64,000 nt of DNA from Polaromonas sp. (GCF_016185115.1 NZ_JACPOF010000030.1:248001-312000), one strand, 5' to 3'; numbered from the stretch's first letter, positions 32,972 to 41,844 are shown. Notes: generated from the sequence alone by a model not told the origin. A program made the numbers and translations.

Positions 32972-34240
32972 TCAGGCGGCGGGCTGGTCCAGGTCGAAAG
33001 CCTTGTGCAGCGCGCGAACGGCCAGCTCCATGTATTTCTCATCGATGACGACCGAGGTCTTGATTTCACTGGTCGAAATCATCTGGATGTTGATGCCCTC
33101 TTCGCTCAGCACGCGGAACATCCGGCTGGCCACACCAACGTGGCTGCGCATGCCGATACCGACGATGCTGACCTTGCAGATCTTGGCGTCGCCGGTGATC
33201 TCATGCGCGCCGAGTTTTGGCAGCACCTGGGCCTTGAGCAAATCCATGGCCTTGGCGTAGTCGTTGCGGTGAACGGTGAAGCTGAAGTCGGTCTTGCCGT
33301 CCTTGCTGATGTTCTGGATGATCACATCGACTTCGATGTTGGCGTCGGCCACGGCGCCCAGGATTTGATAGGCGATGCCCGGGGTGTCAGGCACGCCCAG
33401 CACGGATATTTTGGCTTCATCACGGTTGAATGCGATGCCCGATACGATGGCTTGTTCCATGTTTTCGTCTTCCTCAAAGCTGATCAAAGTGCCAGATTTG
33501 GCCTCAATGTTGATGTCAATGTCCCAGTCGGTAAAGCTGCTGAGCACGCGCAGCGGCACCTTGTACTTGCCGGCAAATTCAACCGAGCGGATCTGCAGCA
33601 CCTTGGAGCCCAGCGATGCCATCTCCAGCATCTCTTCAAAACTCACGGTCTGCAGGCGGCGCGCTTCAGGCACGACGCGCGGGTCGGTGGTGTAAACGCC
33701 ATCGACATCGGTGTAAATCAGGCACTCATGCGCCTTCATGGCGGCAGCAATGGCGACAGCAGAAGTGTCGGAGCCGCCACGGCCCAGCGTGGTGACGTTG
33801 TCGCCTTCGTCCACACCCTGGAAGCCGGTGATGATGACGACCTTGCCGGCATCAAGGTCGGCCTTGACCTTTTTGTCGTCAATCGATTCGATGCGGGCCT
33901 TGGTATAGGCGCTGTTGGTCTTGATGGCGACCTGCCAGCCCGCGTAGCTGACAGACTGCATGCCCTCGGCCTGCAGCGCAATGGCCAGCAAGGCGCTGGA
34001 GGCCTGTTCGCCGGTGGCGGCAAGTGCGTCGAGTTCGCGGCCGTAGGCGTCGCCGGGTTTGGCGGGCGACAGTTCTTTGGCCAGGCCGAGCAGACGGTTG
34101 GTTTCGCCACTCATGGCGCTGGGGACGACGACCATCTGGTGGCCAGCACGCGCCCATTTGGCGACGCGTTTGGCCACATTGCGAATGCGCTCTGTCGAGC
34201 CCATCGATGTGCCGCCGTATTTGTGAACGATCAAAGCCAT
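32972..34240 (-). CDS. lysC: Aspartokinase
   Basis: 422 residues. The kinase domain starts ALIVHKYGGTSMGS (the KxGGTS signature) with later FITGFQG, TLGRGGSDTSA and YTDVDGVYTTDP; two ACT domains follow from about residue 265 (SVLGVPDTPG and VSIVGIGMRSHVGVA), as in feedback-regulated aspartokinases. It makes aspartyl phosphate for lysine, threonine, methionine and diaminopimelate synthesis. It is the last protein gene of the accA-tilS-lysC group. ACT domains suggest lysine and/or threonine inhibition. Confidence 0.97.
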   Translation of the reverse strand: MALIVHKYGGTSMGSTERIRNVAKRVAKWARAGHQMVVVPSAMSGETNRLLGLAKELSPAKPGDAYGRELDALAATGEQASSALLAIALQAEGMQSVSYAGWQVAIKTNSAYTKARIESIDDKKVKADLDAGKVVIITGFQGVDEGDNVTTLGRGGSDTSAVAIAAAMKAHECLIYTDVDGVYTTDPRVVPEARRLQTVSFEEMLEMASLGSKVLQIRSVEFAGKYKVPLRVLSSFTDWDIDINIEAKSGTLISFEEDENMEQAIVSGIAFNRDEAKISVLGVPDTPGIAYQILGAVADANIEVDVIIQNISKDGKTDFSFTVHRNDYAKAMDLLKAQVLPKLGAHEITGDAKICKVSIVGIGMRSHVGVASRMFRVLSEEGINIQMISTSEIKTSVVIDEKYMELAVRALHKAFDLDQPAA

Positions 34241-34365
34241 TGCAGGATGTCAATCAAGGGTTGGGTTTTGGCATTTTTGCGGGCAAAAAAGCCTCTTTCA
34301 ATGAAAAGACTGCTGCCAGCAAAGCCTTCAATTATAGCCAGTCGGCCCCTGCAGGCCGCCACGCC

Positions 34366-35385
34366 TCAGCGCCAGCCCAGTACGGCCCCGATGCGGGTAA
34401 CGTGACCGGTCGCAACCTTGATGTCGATCTGGTGGCCGCGTGTCGTGCAGGCAGCTATCTGGGAAAGCAGCTGTTCGAGCTGCGCAGCGCTTGGCGTGGC
34501 CCCATGCACCCCAAGCAGCCAGTACCTGAGCACATTCGCCTGGCGGTTTTTTGACAGGGCCTGAAGGCTCTTGATGGCGGGCGGCGAACCCACCTTCACA
34601 AGGTCTTCAGCAGCAACCTCAACCAGCAACTCATGCGCCTGCGCTGCATGCCGCGCACTGCGCGCATAGGTCTCGCGGAACTGGGGGAAAGCGCCGTCAA
34701 GCGCGGGCAACAGCCGCGCGCGAATCATGTTGCGGGTGTAGCGCTCGTCGGTATTGGTCGGGTCATCGACAAACGGGATTTTTTGCTGCACCAGCCATGC
34801 ACGCAGCTCAGCTGCTGACGTTTCCAGCAAAGGCCGGTAAAACTGCATGCCCTCACGTTCGAACTGCGGCCCCATGCCAGAGAGCCCCGGCAGCCCCGCC
34901 CCCCGGCTCAATGCCAGCAAAAGCGTTTCAACCTGGTCATCCGCGTGCTGGCCCAGCAGCACACCACTCACGCCCAGACGCAATGCCTTGGCCGCCAGTG
35001 CCTTGTAGCGCGCTTTGCGAGCTGCATCTTCCGGGCTTTCGCCAGTAGCAGCCGAAGCATCAACACGCACCACGTGCAAAGGCACATTAATCCCGGCACA
35101 GACCGCTTCGCAAACCCGCACGAAATCATCGGCAGCGGCCTGCAGGCCGTGATGGATATGAATGGCGTGTACTTGGCCCGGCCAATGAGCGGCAGCAGCA
35201 AGCAGCAAGGCGGTGGAATCAGCACCGCCGCTGTAGGCAACGGCCAACCCCGAAGAGTTTGGCGGAAACGTAGGGATTCGAACCCCCAATGAGAGTGCCG
35301 CGGCAGCCGGATTAACAGGAACGTTAATGGCAGGCGGCGCAGGCAGCTTATTTCGCGTCGGCTTTGGTGTCGGTGAAGCGGCCAT
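34366..35385 (-). CDS. tilS: tRNA(Ile)-lysidine synthase with altered N-terminus
   Basis: 339 residues. TilS changes C34 of tRNA-Ile(CAU) to lysidine so that it reads AUA. The PP-loop AVAYSGGADSTALLL (SGGADS at 52-57), HIHHGLQAAADDF and GVLLGQHADDQVETLLLALSRGAGLPGL are intact; the body is of the short TilS form. The N-terminal 50 residues are unusual: residues 31-43 (LSLGVRIPTFPPN) are encoded by a near-copy of the 3' end of tRNA-Ser, and the first residues overlap accA by 38 bp. No start codon other than ATG 35385 is convincing. The enzyme is probably functional. Confidence 0.9.
   Translation of the reverse strand: MAASPTPKPTRNKLPAPPAINVPVNPAAAALSLGVRIPTFPPNSSGLAVAYSGGADSTALLLAAAAHWPGQVHAIHIHHGLQAAADDFVRVCEAVCAGINVPLHVVRVDASAATGESPEDAARKARYKALAAKALRLGVSGVLLGQHADDQVETLLLALSRGAGLPGLSGMGPQFEREGMQFYRPLLETSAAELRAWLVQQKIPFVDDPTNTDERYTRNMIRARLLPALDGAFPQFRETYARSARHAAQAHELLVEVAAEDLVKVGSPPAIKSLQALSKNRQANVLRYWLLGVHGATPSAAQLEQLLSQIAACTTRGHQIDIKVATGHVTRIGAVLGWR
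35259..35293 (-). repeat. Copy of the tRNA-Ser(GCU) 3' end inside tilS
   Basis: 35 bases match the 3' end of the tRNA-Ser gene (32821-32855) at 32 positions, in the same orientation, covering the T-arm, acceptor strand and CCA. No 5' half is present, so it is not a second tRNA gene. It is read through as codons 31-43 of tilS. Duplicated tRNA 3' ends are usually left by site-specific recombination at attachment sites. Confidence 0.85.
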
Positions 35386-36325
35386 AGCTTTGCAGGCGTT
35401 CGTAGCGGCGGTCCAGCAATTCCTTGACCTTCAAATCGCTGACCTGCCGGAACGCGTCGTTCAGGGCGCGCTTGAGGAATGCCGCCATCTGCTTGTGGTC
35501 GCGGTGTGCGCCACCCACCGGCTCGTTGACGATCTTGTCGATCACACCCAAAGCCTTGAGGCGGTGCGCCGTGATGCCCAGCGCTTCCGCAGCGACTTCT
35601 GCCTTGTCGGATGTCTTCCAGAGGATGGAAGCGCAGCCTTCAGGGCTGATGACTGAATAAATCGAATACTGCAGCATGACGACCTGGTCACCCACCGAAA
35701 TCGCCAGTGCGCCGCCAGAGCCGCCTTCGCCAATGATGGTGGTGATGATGGGCACCTCCAGCTGCGCCATCTCGAATATGTTGCGTCCGATGGCCTCGGA
35801 TTGGCCGCGCTCTTCGGCATCAATCCCGGGGTAAGCGCCCGGCGTATCGACAAAGGTGAACACCGGCAGCTTGAACTTCTCGGCGGTTTTCATCAGGCGC
35901 AGGGCCTTGCGATAACCCTCGGGCTTGCTCATGCCGAAGTTGCGCAGGCCGCGCTCTTTGGTGTCGCGGCCCTTCTGGTGGCCCAGCACCATGCAGGCCG
36001 TGCCGTTGAAGCGCGCCAGTCCGCCGACGATGGACAGGTCGTCGGAAAAATGCCGGTCGCCGTGCAGCTCGACAAAGTCGGTGAATATTTCGCGAATGTA
36101 GTCCAGCGTGTAGGGCCGTTCGGCGTGGCGGGCGATCTTGGTGATCTGCCACGGCGTCAGGTCGCTGTAGATGTCCTTGGTAAGCTGCTGGCTCTTTTTG
36201 GCCAGCTGGTCGATCTCTTCAGAGATATCGACGGCTGACTCGGTCTGCACATAACGCAGTTCTTCGATTTTTCCTTCAAGCTCCGCAATCGGCTGCTCGA
36301 AATCAAGAAAGGTCTTTTTCGCCAT
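35348..36325 (-). CDS. accA: Acetyl-CoA carboxylase carboxyltransferase subunit alpha
   Basis: 325 residues, the usual length. With AccD it transfers the carboxyl group from biotin to acetyl-CoA, making malonyl-CoA for fatty acid synthesis. Seen: N-terminal MAKKTFLDFEQPIAELEGKI with a coiled-coil, GDRHFSDDLSIVGGLARF, GHQKGRDTKE, VDTPGAYPGIDAEERGQSEA and IIGEGGSGGALAI, all AccA signatures. It is followed by tilS with a 38-bp overlap and preceded by a DNA glycosylase gene. Confidence 0.97.
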   Translation of the reverse strand: MAKKTFLDFEQPIAELEGKIEELRYVQTESAVDISEEIDQLAKKSQQLTKDIYSDLTPWQITKIARHAERPYTLDYIREIFTDFVELHGDRHFSDDLSIVGGLARFNGTACMVLGHQKGRDTKERGLRNFGMSKPEGYRKALRLMKTAEKFKLPVFTFVDTPGAYPGIDAEERGQSEAIGRNIFEMAQLEVPIITTIIGEGGSGGALAISVGDQVVMLQYSIYSVISPEGCASILWKTSDKAEVAAEALGITAHRLKALGVIDKIVNEPVGGAHRDHKQMAAFLKRALNDAFRQVSDLKVKELLDRRYERLQSYGRFTDTKADAK

Positions 36326-36357
36326 GTCGTACTCCCCAAAGCTTCAAGGCTTCAAAA

Positions 36358-37035
36358 TCAGGTCGGCTCGGCGCCCGGCACGGGCAAGGGGTCGAGCGAG
36401 CGCCAAATATACCAAGTTGCAACACTGCAATAAGGTGCCCAGGCGGCGGCCACCTCGCGCGCATCGCTGCGGCTCACAGCTTCGCCCGAGAAATAGCTTT
36501 TGCTGATGCCGGCAATCAGGCCCACATCATCCAGCGGCAGCACATTGGGCCGGCGCAGGTAGAAGATCAAAAACATCTCGGCCGTCCAGCGGCCAATGCC
36601 ACGGATGGCCACCAGTTCTTCAATGATGGCCTCGTCGTCCATCGCGGCCCAGTCCTTCACATGCACCGTGCCGGCGTCAAAGTGTATGGACAGGTCAACG
36701 AGGTACTCGACCTTGCGTGCGCTCAGGCCGGCGGCGCGCATGTCGTCGACTTTCAGCTTGAGCACATTGGCAGGTGTCATCTTGCGTGGCAGGGCCACAA
36801 ACCTGTGCCATACGGATTGCGCCGCCTTGACAGAAATCTGCTGCCCCACAATGCTTCGCGCCAGCGTGCTGAAAGCGTCGCCCCGCGACTGCAGGCAGGC
36901 ATCGCCAAACTGCGGAATCAGCCGTTTCATGACACGGTCTTTTTTGGTCAGGTGCCTGCAGGCGTCGGCCCAGTACTCCGGCGTGGAATTTACCGGCCCC
37001 AGGTCTTCCGGCTCTGCATTCACCGTCTTTTTCAT
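36358..37035 (-). CDS. DNA-3-methyladenine glycosylase (AlkA-type, HhH-GPD family)
   Basis: 225 residues. The helix-hairpin-helix with catalytic Asp is visible: LVAIRGIGRWTAEMFLIFYL then NVLPLDDVGL, where the second Asp of LDD fits the GPD nucleophile-activating position; SIVGQQISVKAAQSVW is the typical family helix. It removes alkylated bases from DNA in the first step of base excision repair. It lacks the N-terminal TATA-like domain of E. coli AlkA, like many short homologues. It starts within the cysS stop (4-bp overlap). Confidence 0.9.
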   Translation of the reverse strand: MKKTVNAEPEDLGPVNSTPEYWADACRHLTKKDRVMKRLIPQFGDACLQSRGDAFSTLARSIVGQQISVKAAQSVWHRFVALPRKMTPANVLKLKVDDMRAAGLSARKVEYLVDLSIHFDAGTVHVKDWAAMDDEAIIEELVAIRGIGRWTAEMFLIFYLRRPNVLPLDDVGLIAGISKSYFSGEAVSRSDAREVAAAWAPYCSVATWYIWRSLDPLPVPGAEPT

Positions 37036-38420
37036 GACGCGGCTTCCCAGGTCGTCCCGGCAGGCGAATCCTTGAGCACAATGCCTTGCGCCAGCAAATC
37101 GGTACGAATCTTGTCGGCCAGTGCAAAGTCTTTTGCGGCCTTGGCCTGGGCGCGCTGCGCAATCAGGGCCTGTATGCTGGCCTCGTCCAGGCCTGCACCG
37201 GCCTGAAGATAGGCGCCAGGTTCGTTTTGCAGCAAACCCAGGCAGCCACCCAGGCCCTTGAGCAATGCAGCCGTTTCGGCAGACGCGGTTCTGTTTACTT
37301 CACCGGCCAGCTCAAACAAAACCGCCATGGCTTCGGGCGTGCCAAAGTCTTCATCCATCGCTGCCTTGAAGCGCGCGGCAAACGTGTTGCTCCAGTCGAT
37401 GCCCGTACCGGCCGGTGCCACCAGCGCCAGTGCGGTGTAAAGACGTTTCAGGGAATTGCGGGCATCGTCAAGATGCGCGTCGCTGTAATTGAGCGGGCTG
37501 CGGTAGTGGGCGCGCAGGATGAAAAAACGCACCGTCTCCGCATCGTATTTCTGCAGGATCTCGCGGATGGTGAAGAAGTTGCCCAGCGATTTGGACATCT
37601 TCTCGTTGTCAACCCGCACAAAACCGTTGTGCATCCATGTGCCGGCCAGCGGCTTGCCAAACGCACCCTCAGACTGCGCAATCTCGTTTTCATGGTGCGG
37701 GAACTGCAGGTCTGCACCGCCGCCGTGAATGTCGAAGGATTCGCCCAGCAACTCACAGGCCATGGCGGAGCATTCAATATGCCAGCCGGGGCGGCCCGGG
37801 CCGTAGGCGCTGGGCCACTTGGCGTCGTCGGGCTCGGCCGGTTTTGCGCTTTTCCAGAGCACAAAGTCCAGCGGGTCGTCCTTGCCATCCAGTACATCCA
37901 CACGCTCGCCGGCACGCAGTTCGTCCAGCGACTTGCCCGACAGCTTGCCGTAGCCGCTGAATTTACGAACGGCGTAATTGACATCGCCAGCGCCGGTTCC
38001 TTCCTTTGCCTGATACGCCAGGCCCTTTTTTTCAAGCTGGCCAATGAGGCTGAGCATCTGCGGCACGTATTCAGTGGCGCGCGGTTCATGGGTCGGACGT
38101 TCAATGCCCAGGGCATCGGCGTCCTGGTGCAGGGCCTGGACCATGCGGTCGGTCAGCGAGCGTATGGTTTCGCCGTTCTCGACTGCGCGCCGGATGATCT
38201 TGTCGTCAATATCGGTGACATTGCGCACATAGGTCACCTTGAAACCACTGGTTTTGAGCCATCGCTGCACGACGTCAAACGCAACCATGGCGCGCGCATG
38301 CCCCAGGTGGCAGAGGTCGTACACGGTCATGCCGCAGACGTACATGCGCACATGGCCTGGGACAAGCGGTGAAAACGTTTCCACGTCACGCTTGAGCGTG
38401 TTGTAAATCCGGAGACTCAT
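37032..38420 (-). CDS. cysS: Cysteinyl-tRNA synthetase
   Basis: 462 residues. Class I signatures HLGH (DLCHLGHARAMV, near residues 36-47) and KMSKS (DNEKMSKSLGN, near 275) are intact; MYVCGMTVYD carries the first zinc Cys, and GWHIECSAMA and GGGADLQFPHHENEIAQSE supply the other zinc ligands. It charges tRNA-Cys. It is coupled to the downstream glycosylase gene by a 4-bp overlap. The 240-bp gap upstream separates it from the divergent TPR gene. Confidence 0.97.
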   Translation of the reverse strand: MSLRIYNTLKRDVETFSPLVPGHVRMYVCGMTVYDLCHLGHARAMVAFDVVQRWLKTSGFKVTYVRNVTDIDDKIIRRAVENGETIRSLTDRMVQALHQDADALGIERPTHEPRATEYVPQMLSLIGQLEKKGLAYQAKEGTGAGDVNYAVRKFSGYGKLSGKSLDELRAGERVDVLDGKDDPLDFVLWKSAKPAEPDDAKWPSAYGPGRPGWHIECSAMACELLGESFDIHGGGADLQFPHHENEIAQSEGAFGKPLAGTWMHNGFVRVDNEKMSKSLGNFFTIREILQKYDAETVRFFILRAHYRSPLNYSDAHLDDARNSLKRLYTALALVAPAGTGIDWSNTFAARFKAAMDEDFGTPEAMAVLFELAGEVNRTASAETAALLKGLGGCLGLLQNEPGAYLQAGAGLDEASIQALIAQRAQAKAAKDFALADKIRTDLLAQGIVLKDSPAGTTWEAAS

Positions 38421-38660
38421 GAATGGGTTGGGTACGTGGCAGCCCTGGAGCGGTCAAAAGGGTTTGTAAAAACCACTGTTTCACTGGCCGTGGCGGGTGG
38501 AAAGCAGGTATAAAAAGCGGGTTGTAGAACTACGGGAAAAGCGCCCGGGCACCTGTAAAACGGATACTTCGAACGCTAATGAACTATACCCCTCAGCTAC
38601 AATCCGCCAGTATATCCAGCCCGCTTCACCCGTCAAAAGCACAAAAATTGCAGAGGCCTT

Positions 38661-39728
38661 ATGTTTAATCCAGCATCCCGTCCGCAACCATCCGCCGCAG
38701 CCGGTCTTTCCGGCCTCATGCGCGTGCTTTTGCTGGCTTTTGGCCTGTCGGTCACGGCAGCTTACGCCGACGAATACACGGATGTGAACGCGCTGATTCG
38801 GGCCGGCAAGTTTGCAGAAGCCCAGGCCAAAGCCGACCAGTACCTGTCGGGCAAACCGCGTGACCCGCAAATGCGCTTTATCAAGGGTGTGATCCAGACC
38901 GAAGCCGGCAAACCGGGCGACGCCATCACCACCTTTACCCAGATCACCCAGGATTACCCCGAACTGCCAGAGCCCTACAACAACCTCGCGGTGCTGTATG
39001 CCGGCCAGAGCCAGTTCGACAAGGCCCGCGCCGCACTTGAAATGGCCATCCGCACCAACCCGAGCTACGCCACCGCCCATGAAAACCTCGGCGATGTCTA
39101 CGCCAAGCTGGCCAGCCAGGCCTACAGCAAGGCATTGCAGCTCGATAGCGGCAACACCGGCGTGCAGCCCAAGCTGGCGCTGATCCGCACCCTGTTTGCA
39201 CCTGAAGCCAGGGGCCAGAAGCCGGCAACCGGCGCGCAGGCTGCAGCAGCTGCAGCAAAGGCCCCCGTGGTCGCAGCAGCACCTGCGGCGCCAGCGCCTG
39301 CCGCACCTGCGGCAGCCAAACCCGCCCCGGCCCCGGCCGCAGCGGCACCTGCAGCACCACCACCACCCGCCGCTGCAGCCCCCAGCGGCGCAGAAAAAGA
39401 TGTCGAGACTGCTGTTCGCAACTGGGCCGCAGCCTGGGCGGCCAAGGACATGACCGGCTACCTCGGCAGCTACGGCAAGGACTTTGCGCCGCCAAAGGGC
39501 GAGAGCCGCAAAGCCTGGGAAGAAGACCGCCGCGCCCGCATCGTCGGCAAGTCGCGTATCACGGTCAAGCTCGACAACCTTTCCGTGGCCGTCGATGGCA
39601 GCAAGGCCACCGCCAAATTCAGGCAGGCTTACAGTGCCGACTCCCTGAATGTGTCCAGCCGCAAGACGCTGGACCTGGTCAAGGCCGGCGAGCGTTGGGT
39701 CATCGTCCGGGAATCGACCGGAAACTAA
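38661..39728 (+). CDS. Exported TPR protein with NTF2-like C-terminal domain
   Basis: 355 residues. A signal peptide (LLLAFGLSVTAAYA, to about residue 35) is followed by three to four TPR repeats (about 38-170, for example MRFIKGVIQTEAGKPGDAIT and YNNLAVLYAGQSQFDKA), an Ala/Pro linker (about 190-245) and an NTF2-like domain (about 250-355) starting VETAVRNWAAAWAAKD. It is probably a periplasmic scaffold or adaptor. It lies 71 bp upstream of an L,D-transpeptidase gene that ends in a similar domain, which suggests a shared cell-wall role. The start ATG 38661 follows AGAGG. Confidence 0.85.
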   Translation: MFNPASRPQPSAAAGLSGLMRVLLLAFGLSVTAAYADEYTDVNALIRAGKFAEAQAKADQYLSGKPRDPQMRFIKGVIQTEAGKPGDAITTFTQITQDYPELPEPYNNLAVLYAGQSQFDKARAALEMAIRTNPSYATAHENLGDVYAKLASQAYSKALQLDSGNTGVQPKLALIRTLFAPEARGQKPATGAQAAAAAAKAPVVAAAPAAPAPAAPAAAKPAPAPAAAAPAAPPPPAAAAPSGAEKDVETAVRNWAAAWAAKDMTGYLGSYGKDFAPPKGESRKAWEEDRRARIVGKSRITVKLDNLSVAVDGSKATAKFRQAYSADSLNVSSRKTLDLVKAGERWVIVRESTGN

Positions 39729-39799
39729 TCCGGTTGCGGTGGGTCACATGACTTCATGGCCACAGCAGGCTGCGTGTCAACCTTGAGCATCTTTTCCGA

Positions 39800-41137
39800 T
39801 TGAACCCTTTTTCCACACAGTTAAAAAAGGCATCGCACGTCTTTTTCTGGGCCTCGCTTGTGCTGGCGCTGGCGCTGGCATCGCCGCTCGCCTACGCCAA
39901 AAAAGAAAAGCGCACAAAGGCCGAGCGGGCCGCCGCGTCTGAAAGCCGCAAGGCCGCGCGTGCCGAACGCAAGGCCAGACAGGCGAAGGCTGCACGCGCC
40001 CCGGTCGTCCCCAAGGCTGTGGTCCGCGATGGTGAAGCCGAAGCCCGGCTCATCGACATCTACAAACTGATTGGCCAGGCCAAAACGCGCGAAGCACTGG
40101 GCAAGGCCGAAGTGCTGGTGCGCGACCACCCTACTTTCCAGCTGGCCCAGCTGGTTTATGGCGACCTGCTGTCCGCACAGTTGCGCCCGGTGCGCGCCAT
40201 CGGCGATGTGCCCGACACCACTGCAAAAGCGGCTGGCCCGGCACTCGCCGAGCTGCGCGATGAATCGCTGCTGCGCCTGCGCGCCCTGCGCGAACGCCCG
40301 GCGCCCGGGCTGGTTCCGTCGCAGTTCATGGCGCTCTCAAGTGTCAACAAACACGCCATTGCCGTCGATGCATCCAGATCGCGGCTCTACCTGTTTGAAA
40401 ACACCGCCACAGGCATGAAGCTGCTGGCTGACTACTACATCTCGGTCGGCAAGTCCGGCATTGAAAAGAAGGTGGAAGGCGACCTGCGCACACCGCTGGG
40501 CGTTTACTTCATCACCAGCAACCTCGACCCGAAATCCCTGAAGGATTTTTACGGTTCGGGTGCGTTGCCGGTCAACTACCCCAACCAGCTGGACATCAAG
40601 CGCGGCAAGACCGGCGGCGGCATCTGGCTGCACGGCACACCACCCTCACAATATTCACGCGCACCACTGGCCACCGACGGCTGCGTGGTGCTGGCCAATC
40701 CCGACCTTGAACGCATCATCAACACGGTCGAGATTCGCACCACGCCGGTGGTGATCGCCCAAAGCCTCAAATGGGTGGCCCCGCAAACCGCAAAAGCCGA
40801 CAGCAAACCGTTTGAAGATGCCCTCAAGGGCTGGCACACCGCCAAGTCCAGCGGTGACTTCGCCAAGGTCGCCAGCTGGTACGCGCCCGACTTTTTCACC
40901 ACCAACGGCAAGACCCTGACCGACTGGACGCCCACCCTGCGCAGCGAAGTCGAGAAACTGGGCGGCAAGGAAATCCTGCTCAAGGATGTGTCCTACCTGC
41001 GCTGGACGGACACCACCGACACCATGGTGGTAACCTTTGCCGAACTCGTCCAGGGCGCCAAAACCGGTCGGACCAAACGCCAGTACTGGAGCCGCAGCGG
41101 CAACCAGTGGAAAATTTTCTACGAAGGAAACGTCTGA
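39800..41137 (+). CDS. L,D-transpeptidase (YkuD family) with NTF2-like C-terminal domain
   Basis: 445 residues from a TTG start at 39800; no ATG precedes the signal peptide (FFWASLVLALALASPLAYA, ending near residue 33), so TTG is preferred. A basic Lys/Arg/Ala-rich stretch (34-65) follows, then the YkuD domain (about 180-315) with catalytic His278 (LHGTPPSQYSR) and Cys295 (ATDGCVVLAN), and an NTF2-like domain at about 335-445. It makes L,D-crosslinks in peptidoglycan or attaches proteins to it. It has a 1-base overlap (TGATG) with the cyclophilin gene. Confidence 0.88.
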   Translation: MNPFSTQLKKASHVFFWASLVLALALASPLAYAKKEKRTKAERAAASESRKAARAERKARQAKAARAPVVPKAVVRDGEAEARLIDIYKLIGQAKTREALGKAEVLVRDHPTFQLAQLVYGDLLSAQLRPVRAIGDVPDTTAKAAGPALAELRDESLLRLRALRERPAPGLVPSQFMALSSVNKHAIAVDASRSRLYLFENTATGMKLLADYYISVGKSGIEKKVEGDLRTPLGVYFITSNLDPKSLKDFYGSGALPVNYPNQLDIKRGKTGGGIWLHGTPPSQYSRAPLATDGCVVLANPDLERIINTVEIRTTPVVIAQSLKWVAPQTAKADSKPFEDALKGWHTAKSSGDFAKVASWYAPDFFTTNGKTLTDWTPTLRSEVEKLGGKEILLKDVSYLRWTDTTDTMVVTFAELVQGAKTGRTKRQYWSRSGNQWKIFYEGNV

Positions 41138-41844
41138 TGACAACAGCCCCATCTCTTGCCTCCGCCAGCCGGCGCGCCAGTCTTGCCATCGCAGGGTTTG
41201 CCTTCGCCGCACTCAGCCTCGCCTCTTCAGGTGCTTTTGCCCAGGCGGCTCAGAAAGTGAAGTTTGTGACCACCGAAGGCGACTTCGTCATGGAGGTCTA
41301 CCCCGACAAGGCCCCCAAAACGGTGGCCAACTTCCTGCAATACGTCAAGGACAAGCACTACGATGGCACCATCTTCCACCGCGTGATCAGCAACTTCATG
41401 GTTCAGGGCGGCGGTTACGACGCGACCTACGCCGAGAAGAAAACCCGCCCACCCGTTGCACACGAAGGCCGCGAAGCGCTGGCCAAAGGCGGCGCAAAAA
41501 ATGTCGTTGGCACAGTGGCCATGGCCCGCACCAATGACCCCAACTCTGCATCGGCGCAGTTCTTTATCAACGTGAAGGACAACGAGTTCCTGAACCCGAC
41601 CGTCATCCCGCCGGGCGACCCTGTGCCCAAATTCGAATTCCAGGGCCGCACCTATGAAAACATCCCGCGTTCGCAGCTGGTCAACAACCCGCAGCTCTTT
41701 GGCTACACCGTGTTCGGCAAAATTGTGAGCGGCATGGACGTGGTCGAAAAAATCAAGGGTACGCCCACCGGCCCGGGCGGACCTTTCGCGTCCGATGTAC
41801 CGAAAACGCCCGTCATCATCAAGTCGGCCGCGCTGGTCAGCTGA
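41137..41844 (+). CDS. ppiA: Periplasmic cyclophilin-type peptidyl-prolyl isomerase
   Basis: 235 residues from ATG 41137 (MTTAPSLASASRRAS), behind GAAGGAAACG. A signal peptide to about residue 37 (SSGAFAQ) is followed by the cyclophilin domain with FHRVISNFMVQGGGYD, VAMARTNDPNSASAQFFINV and GYTVFGKIVSGMDVV. The catalytic Arg of FHR and the QFF motif are present. It assists folding of exported proteins. A paralogue without a signal peptide follows directly. Confidence 0.9.
   Translation: MTTAPSLASASRRASLAIAGFAFAALSLASSGAFAQAAQKVKFVTTEGDFVMEVYPDKAPKTVANFLQYVKDKHYDGTIFHRVISNFMVQGGGYDATYAEKKTRPPVAHEGREALAKGGAKNVVGTVAMARTNDPNSASAQFFINVKDNEFLNPTVIPPGDPVPKFEFQGRTYENIPRSQLVNNPQLFGYTVFGKIVSGMDVVEKIKGTPTGPGGPFASDVPKTPVIIKSAALVS

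Noticed and set aside
32948..34405. 485-codon open frame on the plus strand across lysC
   Set aside because: It is antisense to lysC over nearly its whole length; lysC shows complete aspartokinase motifs, and the plus-strand product has no protein-like pattern. High-G+C genes often leave long open antisense frames.
35259..35293. A second tRNA-Ser gene
   Set aside because: Only the 3' third is present; there is no D-arm, anticodon arm or acceptor 5' strand, and it is embedded in an open reading frame.
32822..35293. Genomic island or prophage between the tRNA-Ser gene and its copy
   Set aside because: The 2.4 kb between the direct repeats is lysC and most of tilS, conserved housekeeping genes; there is no integrase, so it is at most a scar.
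37086..38372. 428-codon plus-strand frame across cysS
   Set aside because: Antisense shadow of cysS, which has intact HLGH and KMSKS motifs.
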